This document shows, piece by piece, positions 26,559 through 35,438 of a stretch of 64,000 bases of DNA. A program made the position numbers and the translations under genes. The DNA comes from an uncultured Pseudomonadota bacterium (GTDB lineage Bacteria > Pseudomonadota > Gammaproteobacteria > Methylococcales > Methylomonadaceae), in contig CAIPQN010000090.1 in the NCBI GenBank assembly GCA_903867225.1, forward strand, positions 114,488-178,487, in the 5' to 3' direction. Numbering within the stretch: position 1 is the stretch's first letter; every line of letters starts with the position of its first letter. Under the pieces are notes generated by a model that was not told the DNA's origin, made no database searches, and worked only from the letters and a program-made list of their open reading frames with translations.

Positions 26559-28220
26559 ATGCAAACTCCAGAAACTGTTTTACCCGCGAATTTCATTCGC
26601 CAAATTATCGCCAACGATTTAGCGGTAAATAAAAATAATGGCAAAGTTGCCACTCGTTTTCCACCTGAACCAAATGGTTATTTGCACATTGGTCACGCAA
26701 AATCGATTTGTTTAAATTTCGGCACAGCATTAGAAAATAACGGCACCTGCAACTTGCGTTTTGACGACACAAATCCTGAAAAAGAAAATGTTGAATACAT
26801 GGATTCGATTAAACGCGACGTTGCTTGGTTGGGTTTTGAATGGACAGAATTGCATCATGCGTCAGATTATTTTGAGCAACTTTATCAATATGCGGTCGAG
26901 TTGATTAAGAAAGATTTGGCGTATGTAGATAGTTTATCAGCTGATGAAATTCGCGCTTATCGCGGCACGTTGACAGAAGCAGGCAAAGAAAGTCCAGACC
27001 GTCATCGTTCAATTGAAGAAAATTTAGATTTATTTGCCAGAATGCGAGCAGGTGAATTTGAAGATGGAAAATATGTGTTACGCGCCAAAATTGATATGAC
27101 TTCGCCAAATATGAATATGCGCGACCCAACAATTTATCGTATTCGCCGTGTTCATCATCACAGCACAGGCGATGCGTGGTGTATTTATCCGATGTACGAT
27201 TACACGCATTGTATTTCTGACGCAATTGAAGGTATTACGCATTCGCTTTGTACGTTGGAATTTGCTGACCATCGTCCGCTTTATGATTGGGTTTTAGAAC
27301 AATTGCAAACGCCATGTCATCCACAACAAATTGAATTTGCCCGTTTGCAACTTGAATACACGATTGTTAGCAAACGCAAATTGAATCAACTTGTGACTGA
27401 AAAACACGTTCATGGTTGGGACGATCCCAGAATGCCGACGATTGCAGGTTTGCGCCGCGCTGGTTTTACGCCGCAAGCGATTAAAGATTTTTGTGAACGG
27501 ATTGGGATTACAAAACAAAATTCATGGATTGAAATGGGTGTGTTGGAATACTGCATTCGTGAAGATTTGAACGTGAATGCGTTTCGTGCAATGGCAGTTT
27601 TAGAACCGTTGCGTGTGGTAATTACCAATTATCCAGACGACAAAATTGAAAATTTAGAGGTTTCAAATCATCCACAACGTGAAGATTTCGGCAAACGAAT
27701 TGTGCCATTTTCAAAAACGATTTTGATTGAACGTGACGATTTTTCAGAAGCTCCACCACCAAAATATAAGCGTTTGAGTTTGGGTGAAGAAGTGCGTTTA
27801 CGAGGTTCGTATGTAATTCGTTGCAACGAAGTGATTAAAAATGCAGACGGCGAAATAGTCGAATTGCGTTGCAGTTATGACGAAAATACGTTGGGCAAAA
27901 ATCCCGAAGGTCGTAAAGCAAAAGGTGTGATTCATTGGGTTGACGAGGCGCATTCACACGCGGCAGAAATTCGTTTATACGACCGTTTATTTACCGTGCC
28001 GCAACCTGATAATGAAGAAAATTTTTTAGATGTTGTGAATCCAAATTCGTTACAAATTTTGGATTCGTGCCGTGTCGAAGCGAGTTTGAAAGAAGCTACT
28101 TTGAAAAATCGTTATCAATTTGAGCGCACGGGTTATTTTTATTTAGACACCGATAGCACGCCTGAAAAATTGGTTTTCAATCGTACTGTAACGTTGCGCG
28201 ATAACGGGCAAAAGGATTAG
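26559..28220 (+). CDS. glnS: Glutaminyl-tRNA synthetase
   Basis: GlnS charges tRNA-Gln directly with glutamine. ATG 26559 gives 553 residues, the usual length. The catalytic domain shows [19 protein letters not shown] (HIGH), the downstream VSKRKL (KMSKS equivalent), and the beta-barrel anticodon-binding domains with [20 protein letters not shown]. Presence of GlnS and no GatCAB in view fits a gammaproteobacterium. It is followed by 106 bases before the RuMP genes. Confidence 0.96.
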   Translation: MQTPETVLPANFIRQIIANDLAVNKNNGKVATRFPPEPNGYLHIGHAKSICLNFGTALENNGTCNLRFDDTNPEKENVEYMDSIKRDVAWLGFEWTELHHASDYFEQLYQYAVELIKKDLAYVDSLSADEIRAYRGTLTEAGKESPDRHRSIEENLDLFARMRAGEFEDGKYVLRAKIDMTSPNMNMRDPTIYRIRRVHHHSTGDAWCIYPMYDYTHCISDAIEGITHSLCTLEFADHRPLYDWVLEQLQTPCHPQQIEFARLQLEYTIVSKRKLNQLVTEKHVHGWDDPRMPTIAGLRRAGFTPQAIKDFCERIGITKQNSWIEMGVLEYCIREDLNVNAFRAMAVLEPLRVVITNYPDDKIENLEVSNHPQREDFGKRIVPFSKTILIERDDFSEAPPPKYKRLSLGEEVRLRGSYVIRCNEVIKNADGEIVELRCSYDENTLGKNPEGRKAKGVIHWVDEAHSHAAEIRLYDRLFTVPQPDNEENFLDVVNPNSLQILDSCRVEASLKEATLKNRYQFERTGYFYLDTDSTPEKLVFNRTVTLRDNGQKD

Positions 28221-28233
28221 GGCGCATTTTGCA

Positions 28234-28262
28234 TTGACATTGCTACCCCTTGTACTTTAAAG
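28234..28262 (+). promoter_or_regulatory. Candidate promoter of the hps-phi operon
   Basis: A perfect -35 TTGACA lies at 28234-28239. The -10 region at 28256-28262 (TTTAAA/TTAAAG) is a poor match, inside a ten-base palindrome ACTTTAAAGT. A direct repeat of TATAAC at 28297-28308 could be an alternative -10 region. The call rests mainly on the -35 box. Confidence 0.35.
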
Positions 28263-28326
28263 TTAGCCCCGCATAAATTAGCGTAACAATTTTAACTATA
28301 ACTATAACTTTTTTGGAGTGTACACC

Positions 28327-28968
28327 ATGGCAAAACCATTGATTCAAATGGCATTAGATTCATTAGATTTCGACGCAACTGTTTCATTAGCAAAACAAGT
28401 TGCACCATTCGTTGATATTTTCGAAATCGGCACACCTTGCATCAAACACAACGGTGTAGCGTTAGTAAAAGCGTTGCGTGCAGAATTCCCTGACAAATTA
28501 TTGTTAGTTGACTTAAAAACAATGGATGCTGGCGAATACGAAGCAACTCCTTTCTACGCAGCTGGCGCAGACATTTGTACAGTATTAGGTGTTTCTGGTT
28601 TAGCGACTTGCAAAGGCGTTATCAAAGCAGCTAACGCACACGCTGCTGAAGCTCAAATTGACTTAATCAACGTTGAAGACAAAGCAGCTTGCGCTCGTGC
28701 AACTGTGGCGGCTGGCGCACAAGTTATGGGTATTCACACAGGTTTAGATGCACAAGCTGCTGGTGATACACCATTTGCTGATTTGAACTTGATTGCAGGT
28801 TTGAATTTAGGTGTTCGTATTTCAGTTGCTGGCGGTATCAACGCTAAAACTGTTCAAGACGTAGTTCGTGCAGGTGCAAACATTATCGTGGTTGGCGCAG
28901 CAATCTACGGTGCCGCTTCACCAGCTGAATCAGCTCGTGAAATCCGTGAATTAGTTGACGCAGTTTAA
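28327..28968 (+). CDS. hps: 3-hexulose-6-phosphate synthase
   Basis: HPS condenses formaldehyde with ribulose 5-phosphate to 3-hexulose 6-phosphate, the entry of the RuMP pathway. The 213-residue TIM barrel from ATG 28327 (GGAG at 28314-28317) is related to OMP decarboxylase, with MALDSLDF, LLVDLKTMDAGEYE (catalytic acidic-lysine motif), the glycine-rich VAGGINAKT phosphate loop and VVGAAIYGA. Codons are strongly biased towards A/T-ending, translation-optimal forms, as expected for an abundant enzyme. Phi follows 13 bases downstream. Confidence 0.95.
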   Translation: MAKPLIQMALDSLDFDATVSLAKQVAPFVDIFEIGTPCIKHNGVALVKALRAEFPDKLLLVDLKTMDAGEYEATPFYAAGADICTVLGVSGLATCKGVIKAANAHAAEAQIDLINVEDKAACARATVAAGAQVMGIHTGLDAQAAGDTPFADLNLIAGLNLGVRISVAGGINAKTVQDVVRAGANIIVVGAAIYGAASPAESAREIRELVDAV

Positions 28969-28981
28969 TTAAGGAACTCTT

Positions 28982-29515
28982 ATGCACCAACAACTTATCT
29001 TAGATAAAATCACAGGGATCCTCGAAGCGACTGAGGAATCTTATGATGAAAAACTCACCGCTATGCTCGACGAAGCAGGTCGCATTTTTATTGCGGGTGC
29101 GGGTCGTTCAAAACTGGTCGGCAATTTCTTCGCAATGCGGTTGGTGCATGGTGGTTACAACGTCAATGTTGTTGGCGAGATCGTTACACCAAGCATTCAG
29201 GCAGGCGATTTGTTAATCGTTATTTCGGGTTCGGGTGAAACTGAACAGTTGGTTGCCTTCACCAAAAGCGCAAAAAAAATTGGCGCAAAAATTATGTTGA
29301 TTTCGTCAAAAGCGAGTTCGACAATTGGTGATATGGCAGACGGCGTTTTTCAAATTGGTCGTGAAGATTTATACGGCAAAGTTGTTGGTATGCCTATGGG
29401 TACGGTTTTCGAGTTGTCAACATTGCTCTTCTTAGAATCCACAATTTCTCACATTATTCATGAGAAAGGGATTCCTGAAGAAATTATGCGCGAAAGACAC
29501 GCAAATTTAGAATAA
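28982..29515 (+). CDS. phi: 6-phospho-3-hexuloisomerase
   Basis: PHI isomerises 3-hexulose 6-phosphate to fructose 6-phosphate. The 177-residue protein is a single SIS domain: FIAGAGRSKLVGNFFAMRLVHGG, VVISGSGETEQLVAF (phosphosugar binding), LISSKASSTIG and the C-terminal HEKGIPEEIMRERHANLE. AAGGAA at 28971-28976 precedes ATG 28982. It is co-transcribed with hps and ends before a hairpin region. Confidence 0.95.
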   Translation: MHQQLILDKITGILEATEESYDEKLTAMLDEAGRIFIAGAGRSKLVGNFFAMRLVHGGYNVNVVGEIVTPSIQAGDLLIVISGSGETEQLVAFTKSAKKIGAKIMLISSKASSTIGDMADGVFQIGREDLYGKVVGMPMGTVFELSTLLFLESTISHIIHEKGIPEEIMRERHANLE

Positions 29516-29573
29516 AAAATCGACTTGAAAGCGGGTGATTTTTCAGTCGTTATTTCAAAACAGGATACGTCAG

Positions 29574-29611
29574 TTGCACTATTGAATAAGATTTAGTAGT
29601 GCAATTTTTTT
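29574..29611 (+). terminator. Rho-independent terminator between phi and tkt
   Basis: TTGCACTA (29574-29582) pairs with TAGTGCAA (29596-29603), followed by a run of T to 29611. A weaker hairpin, CGACTTGAAA/TTTCAGTCG, precedes it at 29521-29549. The spacer between phi and tkt holds no gene. Confidence 0.8.
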
Positions 29612-29636
29612 AACAGATACCACAAAAGGAGAGAAG

Positions 29637-31622
29637 ATGACTTCGCGTAGAGAATTAGCCAATGCTATTCGCGCTTTGAGCATGGATGCTGTACAAAAAG
29701 CAAATTCAGGACATCCAGGTGCGCCAATGGGTATGGCGGACATCGCAGAGGTGTTGTGGAATGACCATTTAAAACATAATCCAACGAATCCAAATTTTGC
29801 AGATCGCGACCGTTTCGTTTTATCAAACGGACACGGCTCAATGTTGATTTATTCGTTGTTGCACCTTTCTGGTTATGATTTGCCAATGAAAGAATTGGCA
29901 TCATTCCGTCAATTACATTCTAAATGTGCCGGTCATCCAGAATATGGTTATGCACCAGGTGTTGAAACAACAACAGGTCCACTAGGACAAGGCATCACCA
30001 ACGGTGTTGGTTTTGCGATGGCTGAAAAATTATTAGCTAATCAATTTAACAAACCAGGTCACGAAATTGTTGATCACCACACTTATGTTTTCTTGGGTGA
30101 CGGCTGTTTGATGGAAGGCGTTTCACACGAAGCGTGTGCGCTTGCTGGAACTTGGGGCTTAGGAAAATTAGTTGCGTTCTGGGACGACAACAACATTTCA
30201 ATCGACGGTCACATTGATGGCTGGTATACAGATGACACTGTAAAACGTTTTGAAGCTTACGGCTGGCACGTTCAGTCAGTTGATGGTCATAATTCAGACG
30301 CAATTAACGCGGCAATTACAGCCGCAAAAGCGGTAACTGATAAACCGTCAATGATTTGCTGCAAAACCATTATTGGTTTTGGTTCACCAAACAAAAGCGG
30401 CAGTCACGATTGTCACGGTGCAGCATTAGGTTTAGAAGAAGTTGCCTTAACGCGCAAAGAATTAGGTTGGACACACGAACCATTTGTGATTCCTGAAAAC
30501 GTTTACGCGGGTTGGGACGCAAAAGTAAAAGGCGCGACAACTGAAAAAGCATGGGACGAAAAATTTGCAGCTTACGCGGCGGCTTTCCCAGCAGAAGCAG
30601 CAGAATTCAAACGCCGCATGGCAGGTGAATTGCCAGCAAACTGGAAATCAGTCACTGACGCATTCATTAAAGCAACTAACGAAAAAGGCGAAAACTTAGC
30701 ATCACGTCAAGCGTCACAAAAAGCGATTGCGGCGTTAGCAGAAGTTTTGCCTGAATTCTTAGGTGGTTCTGCGGATTTAACAGGTTCAAACTTAACTAGC
30801 TGTGCAAGTTTCAAACACGTTAGTGGTAAAGAGCCAGGCAACTACATTTCTTACGGTGTACGCGAATTCGGTATGTACGCAATCATGAATGGTATGGCGT
30901 TACACGGTGGTTTATTACCATTTGGTGGCACATTCCACATGTTCTCAGACTATGCAAAAAGCGCGTTGCGTATGGCTGCATTGATGAAAATTCGCACTAT
31001 TGCCGTTTTGACACACGATTCAATCGGTCAAGGCGAAGACGGTCCAACCCATCAACCAATCGAAAATACTTCGGCAATGCGATACATTCCAAATATGGAT
31101 GTATGGCGACCTGCTGACGCAACAGAAACTGCGGTTTCTTGGGTTGCAGCGGTTGAACGTAAAAATGGTCCAACCAGTTTGGTATTGAGCCGTCAAGGCA
31201 TTAACGCAATTCCACACGATGACGCGCAAATTGCCGCCATGCGTAAAGGGGCTTATGTGGTTTCTGAAGCAGTTGGCACGGTTGCTGTAATTCTAATTGC
31301 AACAGGTTCTGAAGTAACTTTAGCAATGAAATCACAAGCGGCTTTAGCAGCGGAAGGTATCAATGCTCGCGTGGTTTCAATGCCATCAACAAACGTTTTC
31401 GATCGTCAAGACCAAGCCTATAAAGACAGCATTTTGATTCCAGGTGTTAAACGTGTGGCTATCGAAGCAGGCGTAACAGATTTTTGGCGTAAATATGTTG
31501 GTTTAGAAGGTGGCGTAGTCGGTATCGATACATTCGGCGAATCTGCACCAGGTGGCGTTTTGTTTGAACATTTCGGTTTCACGCCTGAAAACGTGGTCAA
31601 ACACGTTAAAGCGGTGCTTTAA
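29637..31622 (+). CDS. tkt: Transketolase
   Basis: Transketolase regenerates ribulose 5-phosphate for formaldehyde fixation by moving two-carbon units. The 661-residue protein shows the N-terminal [15 protein letters not shown], the TPP motif GDGCLMEG...WDDNN, the pyrimidine-domain [16 protein letters not shown] and [27 protein letters not shown] precedes ATG 29637. Codon use is highly biased, like hps. It stands between a terminator and another terminator, so it is probably its own transcription unit within the RuMP block. Confidence 0.97.
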   Translation: MTSRRELANAIRALSMDAVQKANSGHPGAPMGMADIAEVLWNDHLKHNPTNPNFADRDRFVLSNGHGSMLIYSLLHLSGYDLPMKELASFRQLHSKCAGHPEYGYAPGVETTTGPLGQGITNGVGFAMAEKLLANQFNKPGHEIVDHHTYVFLGDGCLMEGVSHEACALAGTWGLGKLVAFWDDNNISIDGHIDGWYTDDTVKRFEAYGWHVQSVDGHNSDAINAAITAAKAVTDKPSMICCKTIIGFGSPNKSGSHDCHGAALGLEEVALTRKELGWTHEPFVIPENVYAGWDAKVKGATTEKAWDEKFAAYAAAFPAEAAEFKRRMAGELPANWKSVTDAFIKATNEKGENLASRQASQKAIAALAEVLPEFLGGSADLTGSNLTSCASFKHVSGKEPGNYISYGVREFGMYAIMNGMALHGGLLPFGGTFHMFSDYAKSALRMAALMKIRTIAVLTHDSIGQGEDGPTHQPIENTSAMRYIPNMDVWRPADATETAVSWVAAVERKNGPTSLVLSRQGINAIPHDDAQIAAMRKGAYVVSEAVGTVAVILIATGSEVTLAMKSQAALAAEGINARVVSMPSTNVFDRQDQAYKDSILIPGVKRVAIEAGVTDFWRKYVGLEGGVVGIDTFGESAPGGVLFEHFGFTPENVVKHVKAVL

Positions 31623-31636
31623 TTTTTAGCACGAAT

Positions 31637-31667
31637 CCTCGGCTGGCTTGCTAGTCGAGGTTTTTTG
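31637..31667 (+). terminator. Rho-independent terminator after tkt
   Basis: CCTCGGCT pairs with AGTCGAGG (G-T pairs allowed), followed by TTTTTT at 31661-31666. Confidence 0.8.
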
Positions 31668-31698
31668 ACTTTATATAACTACAAAAATAGGTGTCAAT

Positions 31699-32361
31699 GT
31701 GAAAAAAAATAATTTACTCCAAGGTGCAATCATTGCATTGTTAGTAGCAAGCCCACTTGCTGCATTTGCAGGTCAATATCCAGCAGCTGATTTTGAACCA
31801 AAAGTGCTTTATCAAGACGAATCTATCAAATCATCAGCTCCAGCAGTGAAAGTAATTGCATCTGCGACAACAACTTCTGCACCAGCAGTAGCCAACGCCG
31901 ATGATTCAAAGTATCCTGCAACGAACTTCCAACCAAAAGTTTTGTTCAGCGATGAAAACTACAAACATAGCAAATCAGCTCCTTCAATTGCCCCGACTTC
32001 TGCACCTGAATACACAACCAGTGCAGGTTCTGTAATTATGGAACAAGCTGCTGAGAAAAAAGCAGCAAAAGAAGGCGATAACAACTTATTTTTATTGTTA
32101 GGTGCATTGGTTGTAGCAGGCTTTGCTGCATCAAGATGTCCTAAGTTTGCAGGCGTTTTTGGTGGTGGTCATTCTACTGATGATGGAATTTATGCAAACC
32201 GCGAAACAGGTGTTACTCGTTATTTAAACGCTCGCGTACCTAAAGTTTCTGGCGTAACAAAATATCTTGAACGCGCTGGAAAACCAACCAATGTTGCACG
32301 TTATATTGCGAAACAAAACATTGCACAAAAAGCGGCTCAAAACGACACAGATCGGGGGTAG
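31699..32361 (+). CDS. Membrane-anchored GVxKYL-motif protein in the RuMP block
   Basis: I know no described family for this 220-residue protein (GTG start, TAGGTG upstream). A signal-like segment ends AFA|G25. Two periplasmic copies of a 16-residue unit, QYPAADFEPKVLYQDE (26-41) and KYPATNFQPKVLFSDE (71-86), are separated by an Ala/Thr/Ser-rich linker. One membrane helix (129-146, NLFLLLGALVVAGFAASR) is followed by a basic tail with GVTRYL (171-176), GVTKYL (185-190) and NVARYI (198-203). The tail also holds FGGGHSTDDG, shared with the next gene's N-terminus. If the signal-like segment is uncleaved or the first helix is an anchor, the GVxKYL part would be cytoplasmic. The stop is two bases before the next ATG. 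Confidence 0.75.
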   Translation: MKKNNLLQGAIIALLVASPLAAFAGQYPAADFEPKVLYQDESIKSSAPAVKVIASATTTSAPAVANADDSKYPATNFQPKVLFSDENYKHSKSAPSIAPTSAPEYTTSAGSVIMEQAAEKKAAKEGDNNLFLLLGALVVAGFAASRCPKFAGVFGGGHSTDDGIYANRETGVTRYLNARVPKVSGVTKYLERAGKPTNVARYIAKQNIAQKAAQNDTDRG

Positions 32362-32363
32362 TT

Positions 32364-32981
32364 ATGGGCTTTTTTTCAAGTCTATTTGGTGGGCATTCAG
32401 CAGACGAGTACGACACAGCTACTACACGAAACGCAATAGTTTCTTCCACGGACGGTCTGACGGGTGTTAGTCGTTATTTGGAAGGTCAGCCAGCAACTGG
32501 ATTAAGCAGTGTTGAAAAATATCTAAAATCACAAGAGCAAAATCAACCAAGTGGTGTAGCGAAGTATTTAGCACGTCAAGCCATTGCAGAAAGAAATAAG
32601 CCAGTTGTGACGTTATCAGGTGTTGAAAAATACTTGAAAAATAACGAAGGCAGTGCGCCAATTGTTGTTAAAAAAACGGGCGTAGAAAAGTATCTCGCCA
32701 CACAAGACAAAACGCCGATGAGTCGTGTCGCAAAGTATGCGTTGCAAAAAGCGATTGCTGATCGTAATGCGCCTGCAAAACCAAAAACGACTCGCGTTGA
32801 AAGCTATTTACAAAATTTACCTGAAAGCACAACCAGCAGCGTCAGTAAGTATTTAGCAAAACAAGCTTTGAGTGCCGCTCTTCAAATCAAAGAAGAAGTT
32901 GCAGTAGTCATAGTTGAAACTATTGTCAGCGATGTAGCTTTGACAGGTGTTGAAAAATATCTGAAATCACAACGTGGTTAA
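32364..32981 (+). CDS. Soluble GVxKYL-repeat protein in the RuMP block
   Basis: This 205-residue protein, otherwise unrecognised, carries nine copies of a six-residue motif: GVSRYL 34-39, SVEKYL 49-54, GVAKYL 64-69, GVEKYL 86-91, GVEKYL 106-111, RVAKYA 121-126, RVESYL 144-149, SVSKYL 159-164, GVEKYL 195-200. Spacings are 15-36 residues, most often 15. Some copies continue as ARQAIAERN, LQKAIADRN or AKQALSA, alternating with short KSQ/KNN/ATQ forms. No signal or membrane helix is seen, and linkers are polar and likely disordered. The N-terminus (FFSSLFGGHSADEY) matches the post-helix region of the upstream protein. GGGGG lies before ATG 32364. Transaldolase follows 33 bases downstream. Confidence 0.75.
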   Translation: MGFFSSLFGGHSADEYDTATTRNAIVSSTDGLTGVSRYLEGQPATGLSSVEKYLKSQEQNQPSGVAKYLARQAIAERNKPVVTLSGVEKYLKNNEGSAPIVVKKTGVEKYLATQDKTPMSRVAKYALQKAIADRNAPAKPKTTRVESYLQNLPESTTSSVSKYLAKQALSAALQIKEEVAVVIVETIVSDVALTGVEKYLKSQRG

Positions 32982-33014
32982 ACATTTTTTAAACTTTAAA
33001 AATAGGTGTTTCTA

Positions 33015-34001
33015 ATGGGTCAATCTTTACTCGAACAATTAAAACAGTACACAGTTGTTGTTGCCGATACGGGTGATATTCAAGCAATTGAAAAATTTAC
33101 ACCGCGTGATGCAACAACAAATCCATCGTTGATTACTGCAGCAGCACAAATGCCGCAATACCAAAGTATCGTTGACGATACATTGAAAGGTGCGCGTGAA
33201 TCATTGGGTGCAGCGGCAGATGCAGCGCAAGTCGTAACATTGGCATTTGATCGTTTGGCAGTTTCTTTCGGTTTGCAAATTTTAAAAATCATTCCAGGTC
33301 GTGTTTCGACTGAAGTGGATGCACGCTTATCTTTTGATACTGAAGCAACGATTGCTAAAGGTCGTGATTTGATTGCTCAATACGAAGCGGCTGGCATTGA
33401 TCGTAAACGTGTTTTAATCAAAGTAGCTGCAACCTGGGAAGGTATTCAAGCTGCTGCAACATTGGAAAAAGAAGGCATTCACTGCAACTTGACTTTAATT
33501 TTCGGTTTGCATCAAGCGATTGCGTGTGCTGAAAACGGCATCACATTGATTTCACCATTTGTTGGTCGTATTTTGGATTGGTACAAAAAAGACACTGGTA
33601 AAGATTCTTATGCTCCAGCAGAAGATCCAGGTGTTTTATCAGTGACTGAAATTTATAACTACTACAAAAAATTCGGTTATAACACTGAAGTTATGGGCGC
33701 AAGTTTCCGTAACGTTGGTGAAATCACCGAATTGGCAGGTAGTGATTTGTTGACAATTGCACCGTCTTTATTAGACGAATTGCAAAATACGCAAGGCGAA
33801 TTGCCGCGCAAATTGAATGTTGAAGCTGCAAATGCTTCAACAGCCGAAAAAATCAATGTTGATAAAGCGACATTTGACGCAATGCACGCTAAAGATCGCA
33901 TGGCGACTGATAAATTGGCAGAAGGTATTGATGGTTTTGCAAAAGCTCTTGTTGTTTTAGAAACATTACTTGCTGATCGTTTAGCTGTTTTAGAAGCGTA
34001 A
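33015..34001 (+). CDS. tal: Transaldolase
   Basis: Transaldolase shuttles three-carbon units and belongs to the rearrangement arm of the RuMP cycle. ATG 33015 gives 328 residues; TAGGTG just upstream repeats the one before the membrane-anchored motif gene. Signatures include TTNPSLI near the N-terminus, [12 protein letters not shown] with the Schiff-base lysine, NLTLIFG and [10 protein letters not shown]. It forms a likely operon with the two motif-repeat genes. Confidence 0.96.
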   Translation: MGQSLLEQLKQYTVVVADTGDIQAIEKFTPRDATTNPSLITAAAQMPQYQSIVDDTLKGARESLGAAADAAQVVTLAFDRLAVSFGLQILKIIPGRVSTEVDARLSFDTEATIAKGRDLIAQYEAAGIDRKRVLIKVAATWEGIQAAATLEKEGIHCNLTLIFGLHQAIACAENGITLISPFVGRILDWYKKDTGKDSYAPAEDPGVLSVTEIYNYYKKFGYNTEVMGASFRNVGEITELAGSDLLTIAPSLLDELQNTQGELPRKLNVEAANASTAEKINVDKATFDAMHAKDRMATDKLAEGIDGFAKALVVLETLLADRLAVLEA

Positions 34002-34013
34002 GTCTTGCATTCA

Positions 34014-34049
34014 AAAAAACCACGAGAGGATTTTATCCGTCGTGGTTTT
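34014..34049. terminator. Bidirectional terminator between tal and hda
   Basis: AAAAAACCACG (34014-34024) pairs with CGTGGTTTTTT (34040-34050) around a 15-base loop. The hda stop codon lies inside it. Confidence 0.85.
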
Positions 34050-34755
34050 TTATTTTTTGAAGTTCCGTGTTGAACAAATGCTTAAGAAATGGAACGGTTA
34101 ATTTTCGTTTTGCTGCTAATGATGCTCTATCTAACTTTTCCAATAATCCCCACAAACTATCTAATTCCGCTTGATGCTGAATAATTAAAAATCGTCCAAC
34201 CTGCGGCGAAATTTCAAGTCCCATTGCTGCTGCTTTAAAAATCAACGCATCAACGCTGCTGGTATTAACTAATGTTTTTAGTTGAATAATTGCCCCCCAA
34301 CTCAAACGTGTTTTTAAATCCGATGTTTTAATAATCGTATGGCTAGGCAAATTTGTTGCAGAAATAATTAAACGGTGTCCGCGTTCATAATGCCTTTGCA
34401 TAAAATCTGACAGGGCTTGCTCCCATTTTTCTCGCCCTAAAATGGAATCGATATTATCAATACACACCACATCGTAATCGTCTAACCCCAATAAAATCGA
34501 GGGTTTATGACCACTATACCTAGCTAAATCGAAATAGAATGACGAGTGTTTATGATGTTGGGCATAATGGCAACATGCTTGGAGTAAATGACTTTTTCCT
34601 TGCTTTGACTTTCCCCATAAAAAAATTTGTTGTGTATTGTGACCGCTAACACATTGTTTTAGTTCAGTAACTATCGGCTGATTTCCACCAGCAAAAAAAT
34701 CATCAAATGTTTGATTAGCGCGAAACTCAAAGTGAAGTGGATATTGTTCAGGCAT
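34033..34755 (-). CDS. hda: Hda-type DnaA regulatory inactivator
   Basis: Hda promotes hydrolysis of DnaA-bound ATP after initiation. From ATG 34755 the protein has 240 residues (MPEQYPLHFEFRANQTFDDFF), a short AAA+ protein without a DNA-binding domain. It shows the Walker A-like GKSKQGKSHLLQA, Walker B VCIDNIDSI, RLIISATNLPS and LKTRLSWG (sensor/box VII arginine). The clamp-binding motif at the N-terminus is plausible in QYPLHFEF. It overlaps the DUF2069 gene by eight bases. Confidence 0.88.
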   Translation of the reverse strand: MPEQYPLHFEFRANQTFDDFFAGGNQPIVTELKQCVSGHNTQQIFLWGKSKQGKSHLLQACCHYAQHHKHSSFYFDLARYSGHKPSILLGLDDYDVVCIDNIDSILGREKWEQALSDFMQRHYERGHRLIISATNLPSHTIIKTSDLKTRLSWGAIIQLKTLVNTSSVDALIFKAAAMGLEISPQVGRFLIIQHQAELDSLWGLLEKLDRASLAAKRKLTVPFLKHLFNTELQKIKNHDG

Positions 34756-35095
34756 GATGATTAAAAGCACGAACGTAAAATGCTGCGCCAAAAAAGAGTT
34801 GCAGACTTAAAAATACTTCTAAACCAGCAAGCCAACGCTCATCAGCATTGGCGTAACATTCAACTGCACCATGTATTAGATAAAACAAACTGATATAAGC
34901 CATCCACGAACAACTTTTTTTATCGCCATTCAAAAAACCACGCATTGGAATCAATAAAGGCGTGATATTGAATAATAAAAGTAACGCGACAGGAAATTTT
35001 ACTGATGGTGACAAAGTGGTTTGCCAAAGCATCAACAAGCCAAATAAACCCAAAAATGCAGTTATCGCTAACCAATAAAAATACTGTTTTTTCAC
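34748..35095 (-). CDS. DUF2069 inner-membrane protein
   Basis: 115 residues with four hydrophobic helices (about 6-27, 33-52, 63-82, 88-110). The sequence contains FLGLFGLLMLWQT, KFPVALLLLFNITPLLIPMRG and SYISLFY-type wording (SWMAYISLFYLIHGAVECYA) of the DUF2069 family, often found beside hda. Function is unknown. It overlaps both neighbours. Confidence 0.82.
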   Translation of the reverse strand: MKKQYFYWLAITAFLGLFGLLMLWQTTLSPSVKFPVALLLLFNITPLLIPMRGFLNGDKKSCSWMAYISLFYLIHGAVECYANADERWLAGLEVFLSLQLFFGAAFYVRAFNHHA

Positions 35096-35436
35096 ATCAA
35101 GAACGCCAATACATTTTCAGGTGGACGACCAATTACCGCCTTCGTTTCAGTGACCGCAATTGGACGTTCTAACAATTGCGGATATTTCACGATAGATTCT
35201 AATAAGGCTTGGCGCGTTAAATTTTCAGCAGCAAAGTTTTCATATTCTGGTTCACCTTGACGCATAAATTGACGCGGTTCTAAATCTAATTTTTGCGCGA
35301 TAATCTCTAACTCCACGACTGTTAAAGGCGTTTTCAGGTAGTCGATAATCGAAACTGCAACGCCTTTTTCTTGTAATAACGCTAACGTTTGTCGTGATTT
35401 ACTGCATTGTGGATTATGATAAAGCGTTATTTTCAT
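35092..35436 (-). CDS. ArsC/YfgD family arsenate reductase-like protein
   Basis: 114 residues from ATG 35436. The thioredoxin-like ArsC fold opens with KITLYHNPQCSKSRQTLALL, where C11-S-K-S-R carries the catalytic cysteine and arginine. RPIAVTETKAVIGRPPENVLAFL holds the remaining conserved arginines. No arsenic-resistance genes are nearby; the hda-DUF2069-arsC order resembles that of housekeeping YfgD, whose substrate is unclear. It overlaps DUF2069 by four bases and abuts ftsH. Confidence 0.88.
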   Translation of the reverse strand: MKITLYHNPQCSKSRQTLALLQEKGVAVSIIDYLKTPLTVVELEIIAQKLDLEPRQFMRQGEPEYENFAAENLTRQALLESIVKYPQLLERPIAVTETKAVIGRPPENVLAFLM

Positions 35437-35438
35437 CA

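Noticed and set aside
28291..28312. Riboswitch or attenuator upstream of hps
   Set aside because: The leader has only a short TATAACTATAAC direct repeat and no stable structure with an anti-terminator that I can draw.
31699..32981. GVxKYL repeats as a beta-solenoid (pentapeptide/hexapeptide) fold
   Set aside because: The motif copies are not contiguous and the linkers vary from 7 to 30 residues, unlike solenoid repeats.
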